From contig JADGIZ010000477.1 of assembly GCA_027604665.1 (NCBI GenBank), forward strand, positions 1 through 13,085: DNA of 13,085 nucleotides, given 5' to 3'. The position numbers and the translations under genes were made by a program. Below, one piece after another: positions 1-7,208 of this stretch. The notes under the pieces were generated by a model. It searched no databases. It worked only from the letters and a program-made list of their open reading frames with translations, and was not told the origin of the DNA. Position 1 is the stretch's first letter; every line of letters begins with the position of its first letter. This stretch comes from Polyrhizophydium stewartii (lineage: Eukaryota; Chytridiomycota; Chytridiomycetes; Rhizophydiales).

Positions 1-181
1 CCCCCCACTCGCGCCGGCGGAATCCATCTGCGCTGTGCTTTCATCCGACCCCCCCCCGCTTCCGCTGCCCAGGCCGCCTGCTTGATCCTATGCATGCACA
101 GTGCTTCATCCCCTCGCATCAGAAGCACAGGCGATCCCCGCCGCAGCTCCGTGTCTGAAAATCGCTGCCTGTTGCTGACAG
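1..181. other. Upstream stretch, probably intron sequence of the first gene
   Basis: No coding frame here matches the missing first part of the small GTPase: I found no GxxxxGK[ST] P-loop in the plus frames. The end reads like an intron 3' end, with a CTGAC branch-like motif running straight into an AG at 180-181. Possible donors occur at 101 (GTGCTT) and 151 (GTGTCT), but neither can be proved. The P-loop exon is inferred to lie upstream of the window. Confidence 0.4.
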
Positions 182-2628
182 CTCCGACTACCTCGACAGC
201 ATCCAGACTCCATCGACTTGCAACGACCCATTCCCGGTGGACCCGCGCCGCAGGGGGCCCCCGCCGCACAGCCCCTGGCCGTGCCGCCAAACGCACCGCA
301 GCGCATCGTCGTCACGCTTATTGACGTCGGCGGCCACCCGCTCTACTACTCGCTCTGGCCGTCCGTGATCGCCGCCGCCGACGCTTTCATGCTCGTCTAT
401 GACGTCGGCGACAAGCGCTCAATGCATTCGCTCTGGAAGTTTTACCGCCTCATCATCGAGACAAAGTGGATGAGACCCGGCGATATTCCGATGCTGCTTG
501 TCGGGAGCATGGTCGACACGGTGTCGTCGGACGCCTCTCTCGTGTCGAGCTCGGCGACGCCGGCGGCCTCGTCGGGATCGGCGCTCCCCCGGAAACGCCC
601 GCGTGAGGTCTCACCCGAAATGGGCCAAGAGTTTGCATCCATCCTGCGCATCCCGCACGTCGAGACAACGGCAAAGGCCCCAAAGTCGATTGCGTTCTGC
701 TTCCGCACGCTTATTGCCGAGGCCAAGCTCCGCGCTGCGCGATTCGTATCTTCGCCGCCCGACAACCTCGAGTACGCTGCACGCTTCCGCTCCGAGCACC
801 AAAAGATGAGCAGGGCCGGCAGAGACCTCTCCACCTTGTCGCTGATGCCCGGCGCGCTGCCGCCCGATGCTCTGATGCGGCTCTCGCACAGCTCCGTGTC
901 GTCCGTCGTGTCCGGCGGATCGGCCTCGGGTGCATCGGGCAGCTATCCGGCGCTCTCTGCAGCGGCGAACAGCAGCGCGGCGCAGACGCAGTCCTCGCGC
1001 TTCTCGTTTGCGTCAAAGTTCATCTTCCGCGAGTCGGTCGAGAAAGTCAAGGACCGCATCGGCGACTTTCGCCGCCCGAGCCACAGCCGCAAGGGATCGG
1101 CCGTGTCGCCAACCGAGACCACGCCACCTGCTCTGCCCGTGCCGGCACCACGCCCCACGAGCGGCAACACGACCCTGGCAGGATCGCTCACCAACTCGAT
1201 GCTTAGCATCACGAGCACTCAGTCGTCCCGCGATGAAGAGTCGAGCCTAGCGCATCTGAGCGCCTTGACGGCCTCGGCCGCATCGCAGCGCAGCGCGGCG
1301 CCAGCAGATCCAAGTCGCACAAGCGTATCCTTCTCGTCAGGACAGCTTGCCGTCGAGAACTCGGTTCTGTCCGAGGAGCACACCGAGTTTGATCGCTCGC
1401 GCACGTTCCTGCTTGCGATGGACGAAGACAAGATGGCGCCGCCCGCCCGCGGCTCGATCAGACAGCGCTGCGGTCTCGCGCGCCAAGCCTGGCGGCAGCT
1501 GCAGACTTCGGCGCCGCCATCTGTCACAGCACCAGCCGACATTGCCGCAGCAACAGCCGCGGCTGTGGCGGCTGTCGTCGCAGCAGCAACGGCGGAACCA
1601 GCAGCAGCGGGCTGTAATGTGAGCACCGACGAGGCTGGCGCTTCGGGCAGCGTAGTTGCGCCGAGCAACGCTGGCCAGGCTCGCGTCAACACCGCGACGA
1701 CGGCCAAGGGTGAGCAGATCTTGTTGCCTCCCCGCAACATGTCGCTTGCATCGCAGCAACCAGTCGCCACCTCGGCGTCCGATCAAGCCGGGACGACGCC
1801 AGCTGCTGCGGACCAAGCTGTTACGCCCGAGAGCGACGAGCCGGCCGGCTCTACCACATCCAAGCCGCTCGTATCGATCGCCGAGCTGCTGGTTCGGACC
1901 GCGACCGCACAAGACGAGCGGCGGCTTTCGACGTTCTCGTCCTCATCCGCGGCCATGATGCGAGGTGCGCTGCGCTGCCGCGACTGCGTATATTTGCTGA
2001 TCCGTAAGCTAATATGCAAGATCGCGCAGCCGTCGAGCGATCTCTGCCCAGCATCCCTGACAACCGCACCCATCTGAGCATTGCAAGGCGCCAGATCCAA
2101 GGCCTTCTCGACGAACTCGAGATGTTTGATTTTGGCGACGACAGCGACGACGACAACGACGCCGACGAGGGCGAGCCAGAAGGCCTAGACTCAGATGCGC
2201 TCGACCCGCATGCGCCGCCACCAACTGTGCAACACCCCCATGTTCAACAACTACAACAGCACATGCAAGAACAATCGCAACCAGCTTCGCAACAACCGCA
2301 ATCGCAGTCGCATCCGGGAGAGCCGCCGCGCTCCCAAGGCATGCAGCGCCGGGCGCCGACGGGTTACCGTCCTCTGCACCCGCCCACCCGCCGCGATCCG
2401 TCGTTCGGGGCACAGCAGCCCGGCGCCGCCGACCCGGCCGTGCGGCGCGCCGACGCGGGCTTGGCGCCGCCTCGGCAGCTGCTGCGCTCGCAGGCCTCGT
2501 CGTCGTCGCTGCGGGCCGAGAGCCACACCAAGATGCTATCCGACTTCTTGCACGAGCTCCAGACGGACCACGCCGACGTGCTGCGGGCCGCGCCGCTGGT
2601 GGCCGCGCGCCGGCTGCAATCCGAATGA
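182..2628 (+). CDS. Ras-like small GTPase with long C-terminal extension (5' partial)
   Basis: Exons 182-1964 and 2021-2628; the 56-nt intron has donor GTGCGC and a CTAAT-like branch region before CAAG. The join is in frame and gives about 796 visible residues. The left part aligns with Ras from switch II to helix alpha5: a hydrophobic strand, DVGGHP at 323-340 (Ras has DTAGQE), a core with [10 protein letters not shown], the G4 region VGSMVD near 500-517 (Ras has NKxD), and the G5 motif ETTAK at 662-676 (Ras has ETSAK). About 24 extra Ser/Ala-rich residues lie between G4 and G5. P-loop and switch I are not in the window. After the domain come roughly 600 residues of Ser/Ala/Thr-rich sequence, a basic patch (1030-1100), a Gln-rich segment and an acidic run (2125-2170). 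It ends LQSE with no CaaX box, so prenylation is not expected. The changed Gln61 and Asn116-Lys117 equivalents suggest altered GTP binding or hydrolysis. The family assignment is good; the role is unknown. The left boundary at 182 is a proposed acceptor. Confidence 0.72.
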
Positions 2629-2653
2629 AGCCCATCGCGGCGGCTTGCCCGAA

Positions 2654-3735
2654 ATGTCGTCATCGGCGTCGTCGTCGTTCAAGCTCGCGCTCGTGCAGCT
2701 GTTTGTGACGGCCAACAAGCAGGCCAACCTCGCCAACGCCCGTAGGCTGGTGCTGCAGGCCGCCGGCAACGGCGCCAACGTCGTGGTGCTGCCCGAGTGC
2801 TTCAACTCGCCATACGGCACCCAGTTCTTTGCCGAGTACGCCGAGACCGCCAACGGCGAGACGGCCAAGGCGCTCAGCAGCATGGCCAAGGACGCCGGCG
2901 TGGTGCTCGTCGGCGGCTCGTTCCCGGAGCTGGCCGACGGCCCCGCGGCCGGTGCGACTGCCGGCAAGCGCTTCTTCAACACATGCACCGTCTGGGGCCG
3001 CGCCGGCGAGCTACTCGCGACCCACCGCAAGGTGCTGCTTGCGTCCGACGAGCCGCCAGCGTGCCGCGCGCCGGCGTGCAGGCCTGCGGCTGCGCCGGCC
3101 CCTGAGCCGGCCCCTGCGCTGACACTCGCAGCATGTGCTCAGGTGCACCTGTTTGATATTGACGTCCCGGGCAGGATCACCTTCCAGGAGTCCAAGATCC
3201 TGTCGCCCGGCTCGCAGCTGACGCACGTCGACACCGAGTACGGCCGGTTGGGCGTCGGCATCTGCTACGACATCCGCTTCCCGGAGCTGGCCATGATCGC
3301 CGCCCGCCGTGGCTGCGTGGCCATGCTCTACCCGGGCGCCTTCAACATGACCACGGGCCCGCTGCATGTGCGTGCTGCCTCGGGCTCGGCGGGCATCGGC
3401 TTGCTGTGCCACGCATCTCTCGCATCTGGCTGACGCCGCCGCCTCTGCCGCCGCTGCAGTGGGAGCTGCTCCAGCGTGCCCGTGCGCTGGACAACCAGAT
3501 GTACGTCGCCGCGTGCTCGCCGGCCCGCGACGACACGGCGTCGTATGTTGCGTGGGGCCACTCGTCTGTCGTGGACCCGATGGGCCAGGTGATCGCGACG
3601 ACGGCCGAGGCCGAGGACATTGTGTATGCGACAGTCGACACGGCCAAGATCGCCGAGACCCGCCAGTCGATCCCGGTGTACTCGCAGCGCCGCTTCGACC
3701 TGTACCCAGATGTTGCCGCGGGGGCGGCGCAGTGA
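2654..3735 (+). CDS. NIT2: Omega-amidase / NIT2-like nitrilase-superfamily amidase
   Basis: Exons 2654-3031, 3143-3367 and 3460-3735; introns of 111 and 92 nt, both phase 0; 292 aa, close to the usual 275-300. NIT2 enzymes hydrolyse alpha-ketoglutaramate and alpha-ketosuccinamate to the 2-oxo acids plus ammonia, closing the glutamine transaminase route, in cytosol or mitochondria. The C-N hydrolase triad is complete: Glu48 in VVLPECF, Lys126 in THRK, and Cys167 in [10 protein letters not shown]. Family signatures follow in order: [51 protein letters not shown] and [10 protein letters not shown]. Both joints restore family-typical sequence (HRK/VHLFDID and GPLH/WELLQ). The ATG at 2654 is the first sensible start before the FKLALVQL strand. 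No strong presequence is visible. It begins only 25 nt after the stop of the GTPase gene. The first intron has no stop in frame and would add 37 residues if retained. Confidence 0.95.
3032..3142 (+). other. Frame-neutral intron 1 of NIT2 (111 nt, no stop)
   Basis: It starts GTGCTG and ends GCTCAG, has length divisible by three, and has no in-frame stop. Its conceptual translation is Ala/Pro-rich and absent from the nitrilase family. Removing it joins the catalytic HRK directly to VHLFDID, which is why I call it an intron and not coding sequence. Confidence 0.88.
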
Positions 3736-3783
3736 CCGGACCGACGGCGATCCTTGACGAATGAAACTCGAGGGTTTCCCCCG

Positions 3784-5797
3784 ATGTTGCGACTGCTGCG
3801 TGAACAGCGCTCGCTCCTGCTGGCTGCGACGTCGCCCGCCCGTGCCTCAACCGCCGCCGCCGCCGCCGCCACCTCCACTATCACCGCCGCGACCGTCGCC
3901 GCAGCGGCCGTCGTATCCGTCGCGGCTGTTGCTGTCAGCGCCGGCTCGGTCGCCGCCCGCCTCGGCCTGCCGCGGGCGTTCTCGTCGGCCGCCCACACCG
4001 CCTCTGGCGCGTCGTCGCCGAACAGGACCCCGCTGCGGCCCAAGAGGCCGTCGTCCGGGATGGGCCGCACCGCCGCGCTCATTGGCGGCAGCCTCTTTGT
4101 GGGCGCCGGGCTGTGGACTGTGTTTGGGCCGACGCTGCTGGCCGCCATCAGCCCAAAGCAGGTCGACGAGAAGCAGCATCTGCACTCGGGCCGGCCGCGG
4201 CAGGAGCTGCCTGCCGTCAAGCGCCTGCTGTCCGACGACCAGGTCCACCGCATCCTGACCGCCAAGCAGGCGACGCTGGATCCCGCCGACGGCCGCACGC
4301 CTGCGCCCGCCGCGCCCGCGGTGCTGGGCAAGCTGCCCGCCGTGCGCATCGACGTCAACTCGGTTGCCAGCAACTCGCCCATTGAGGACTACCACAGCCA
4401 GGTGGTTGTCGACTCGGGCCTGCTCGTCGGGTGCGTCGCCGCTGCCCGCTTGCCTTGGTCTGCACGCAAAGCGCACCGGGGTCCGGCCCGCCGGCCCTGC
4501 ATCTGGCCGGCCCCGTGCGCCGACTCGATGGCCCGTTGCTGATCCCCACCATGACGTGTCCGGCTTGCAGCGTATTCGACGGCCACGGCGGGCCCGAGTG
4601 CGGCAAGATCGTGTCCAAGTTCCTGCTGCCGTACGTTGCCAAGGCCATCAAGGACGCTGCGCCGCCCAAGGAAAGCGGGCCCGAGCGACACAAGGCGATC
4701 AAGACCGCGATCCGCACAGCGTTTGAGACCCTCGACAACGATATTGTCAACGGTGCCTTCACGGTCGCGGGCGACGGCAGCGTCGTCAAGACCGATGCGA
4801 CGTTTGCGACGTGGGCGCTGGGCCTGCCTGGTTTCAACCGCACCCACGTGCTCGACAGCTTGCGCACCGCGGCCGCCGGATCGTGCGCCGTGGTCGCGTA
4901 TCTCGACGGCGACGACGTCTATGTTGCGTGCACGGGCGACTGCCGCGCGGTCCTCGGCCGCCGCGTCGACTACAACAGCGGCGGCGCCGGCGTCTCGTAC
5001 ATTGCCACGCCGCTCAGCACCGACCAGACCGCCAAGAACCCCAGCGAGTACGCGCGGATCCAAGAAGAGCATCCCGGCGAGGACGTGATCATCCGCGGCC
5101 GCGTGCTCGGAGGACTGATGCCGACCCGCGCGTTTGGTGAGCCAGCCCGCATGCACTGTGCGCGCAATGTGGACAAGGAGAGCTGACTCGCAAGCGCTCA
5201 GGCGATGCTCGGTACAAGTGGCCCGCCTTTGCACAGCAGTTTATCATCCCGCATCTGTACGAGGACGGCCGCCGCGGCATGCCGCGCAACTACCGCACAC
5301 CGCCGTATGTGACGGCGATGCCCGAGGTCATCCATTACCGCCGTGATACCAACGACTCGTTCCTTGTTCTCGCGACCGACGGCCTTTGGGACGCGGTCAC
5401 CAACGACCTCTGCGTCGAGGTGGTGGGGCAGCAGATCCGGCCGCCAGTCGCCAAGCAGGAGCTGCTGTCGAACGCCAACGCGGCGACGGCGCTCGTGCGC
5501 TCGGCCCTCAGCGACGGCGATCTAGTGCCCGACCCCGAGCGCGTGCGGCATATCCTGTCGATCCCGCCCAGGAAGAGCCGCCACTACCGCGACGACATCA
5601 CCGTCAACGTTGTGTTTTTCGACAGCGTCGCCAACGCCGTTGCGACGCCGTCGGCGGTGGCGGCCGCGGCAGGCTCGACGGCCAAGAGCATTGACACGGT
5701 CAACCTGGCGCTGGCTTCTCCAAAGAAGCACTACCTATCGTCGTGGGTGCAGTACCTGCGGCGTCTGCCGCCGCCCGAGATGCGCTCCAAGATGTGA
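3784..5797 (+). CDS. Mitochondrial PP2C phosphatase, pyruvate dehydrogenase phosphatase (PDP/Ptc5) type
   Basis: Exons 3784-4430, 4571-5136 and 5202-5797; introns of 140 and 65 nt; 602 aa. PDP enzymes dephosphorylate the E1-alpha subunit of pyruvate dehydrogenase in the mitochondrion and reactivate it; assigning this substrate is inference from PDP-like motifs. The N-terminus (1-70) is Arg/Ala/Ser-rich with almost no acidic residues, like a presequence; a poly-Ala stretch spans about 23-56, and a likely membrane helix about 97-117. The PP2C domain has SNSPIED (196-202), VFDGHGG (217-223), a CTGDCRAVLG segment, PTRAFG/DARYKW spanning the second joint, TPPYVTAMPE, LATDGLWD (metal-binding Asp464) and RDDITV (Asp535). 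RAFGD-x-x-x-KW and RNYRTPPY are typical of PDP and less so of generic PP2C. Both joints split a Gly codon and rebuild these motifs exactly. An upstream TTG in frame is not a credible start; the ATG at 3784 is. The gene lies 48 nt after NIT2. Confidence 0.92.
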
Positions 5798-5819
5798 AGT
5801 GCGATTGAAGAGACGCCGG

Positions 5820-5855
5820 ATGGCGAAGAGAGCGCGATCTTGCCCGCGATCATGA
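5820..5855 (+). promoter_or_regulatory. Short upstream ORF overlapping the guanylate kinase start
   Basis: ATG at 5820 opens an 11-codon frame ending in TGA at 5853-5855. That stop overlaps the two tandem ATGs (5852 and 5855) of the guanylate kinase, in an ATGATG context. If the transcript starts upstream of 5820, ribosomes would have to reinitiate or leak past this ORF. It matters only if the leader is that long; the previous stop codon ends at 5797. Confidence 0.35.
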
Positions 5856-6968
5856 TGGCACTCCGCGTCCTCCGCACCGCCGCGCCAGCGGCCGCCGCGG
5901 CATGGCCGCTCCGTGCTGCGGCGCCTGTACTGCTCAGCGTTCGCTCAGCCTCGTCCGCACCAGCCTCGCCGGCTCAGCCGCCGCCGCCGCCTCCGCAGCA
6001 GCAGAAGCCGCCCGCGCAGACGTCGCCGCTTGTTCTCGGCGTAGGTGCGCTCGCGGCCGCCTACTTCCTCTACCACACGTACTGTGGGTAGCTCTGCCAC
6101 GCCGCACTCCCGCCGCAGCACCGCACGCTGCTAACCCACGACCCGCACGGTCCTTCTCAGCCACATTCGCAGGCTCCTCGTCGACGAAGCCGCGCGCTGC
6201 CGAGGCGCCATCCAAGCCCGCCGTTGATCCCACCAAGCCTCGCCCGATTGTCCTGTGCGGCCCCTCGGGCACGGGCAAGTCGACGCTGCTCAAGCGTCTC
6301 TTTGCCGAGCACCCGGAAAAGTTTGGCTTCAGCGTATCCCGTGAGCGGCCTCTCCGAGGCAGCCCAGATTCAATCGTCAAAAGCCATGCTGACGTTGGAT
6401 CCCCTGCATTCAGACACATCCCGCAAGCCGCGCGCGGGCGAGACCGACGGCGTCGAGTACCACTTTCTTGAGCGCGAGAAGCTGAAGCAGCTAATTGCCG
6501 AGGGCAAGTTTGTCGAAAGCGCCGAGTTCTCGGGCAACATCTATGGTTCGTCTTGCTCTGAATGCGCTGCCGCCGCCCGAGCGACCTTCAGCGGCTGATG
6601 CGGCCGGCATGCGCCCGCGCGCAGGCACGTCGTTCAAGGCCGTCCAGGACGTGCTCGAGCAGGGCAAGAACGTGATCCTCGACATCGACATGCAGGGCGT
6701 GATCCAGCTGCAGCAGCGCGTGCAGTCGGCGTCGTCGCCGTTCTCGAACCCGCCTCTGTACATCTTTATTGCGCCGCCGTCGATGGCCGTGCTCGAGAAG
6801 CGCCTCAAGGGCCGCGGCACCGAGACCGAGGAGTCAGCGAGCAAGCGCCTCGAGGCCGCCAAGCGCGAGATGGACTGGGGGCTCAAGCCCGGCAGCGTCG
6901 ATGTCGTCATTGTGAACGACAGCCTCGAGACGGCGTACGAGAGCCTGCGCAAGGCGACCCTCGGATAA
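5852..6968 (+). CDS. GUK1: Guanylate kinase with mitochondrial presequence and membrane anchor
   Basis: Exons 5852-6083, 6161-6340, 6414-6545 and 6625-6968; introns of 77, 73 and 79 nt; 295 aa against about 190 for the bare enzyme. It catalyses GMP (or dGMP) + ATP = GDP + ADP. Motifs: P-loop GPSGTGKST (111-119); [16 protein letters not shown] across joint 2 (canonical SVSHTTRxPRxGE, GMP binding); [11 protein letters not shown] across joint 3; [14 protein letters not shown]; and the lid [12 protein letters not shown]. Exon 1 encodes an Arg/Ala/Ser-rich acid-free presequence (about 1-36), a Pro/Gln linker, and a hydrophobic helix [13 protein letters not shown] near its end. Only the donor GTGGGT at 6084 keeps frame with exon 2, and no Met lies between exon 1 and the P-loop, so the anchor belongs to the kinase in this transcript. 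A separate cytosolic form would need another gene or promoter. The catalytic assignment is firm; inner-membrane location is inferred. Confidence 0.9.
6084..6160 (+). other. Intron 1 of guanylate kinase, with an in-frame stop on retention
   Basis: Donor GTGGGT, a good CTAAC branch motif at about 6131, and acceptor TTCTCAG at 6160. Splicing fuses the membrane anchor to the kinase. Retention meets TAG at 6089-6091 and would give a 79-residue presequence-plus-helix protein. A nearby GT at 6088 breaks the kinase frame. A second AG at 6171-6172 would keep frame with four residues fewer. Confidence 0.75.
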
Positions 6969-7208
6969 ACATCGACCGCCGCATTCTGCACGCGGCCAGG
7001 ATCGATGGTTGTGCACGCAACTCGCCGCGTGAGGGCGACCGCTATTTTCCATTTAAGCAAGAACTGCCAACACAGATGTTCTTGATATCTGCTGCTCCGT
7101 GAGCAAAGATCAACTATGTTCATTCCATCCCAGGCGGCCGCCTGCTTGGATCGCCCCAAAATGTCGCTGTGCGGGAGCGCACACTCCCGCAGAGTGACTC
7201 GAGGCACA
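6969..7208. other. Intergenic region between convergent guanylate kinase and ABC-F genes
   Basis: It carries the 3' ends of two converging genes. No AATAAA was seen for the plus gene, apart from ATAAAC overlapping its TAA stop, and no canonical signal for the minus gene. It is AT-richer around 7040-7130 than anything nearby. The only clear structure is the hairpin at 7170-7191. I see no tRNA or credible small ORF. Confidence 0.6.
7170..7191. repeat. 8-bp stem, 6-nt loop hairpin beyond the ABC-F stop
   Basis: TGCGGGAG (7170-7177) pairs perfectly with CTCCCGCA (7184-7191) around the loop CGCACA. It lies 17 nt past the ABC-F stop codon on the minus strand, so it would sit early in that mRNA's 3' UTR. 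No poly-U tract follows, so it is not a bacterial-type terminator. Its function is unknown. Confidence 0.6.

Noticed and set aside
68..88. Short similarity between about 68-88 and 7130-7151 (GCCGCCTGCTTG)
   Set aside because: A 12-base match with no extension or flanking structure; expected by chance in GC-rich DNA.
1219..1912. Minus-strand open frames opposite the GTPase tail
   Set aside because: Low-complexity Ala/Arg/Cys shadows of the Ser/Ala-rich sense frame, with no motif.
2195..3433. Single 412-codon frame joining the GTPase tail region with NIT2
   Set aside because: Its first part is the wrong frame of the GTPase's last exon. NIT2 homology begins only after the ATG at 2654, and its end runs into intron 2.
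3754..3783. Upstream TTG start for the PP2C phosphatase
   Set aside because: It is not an ATG, and the ATG at 3784 gives a normal presequence start (MLRLLREQRS).
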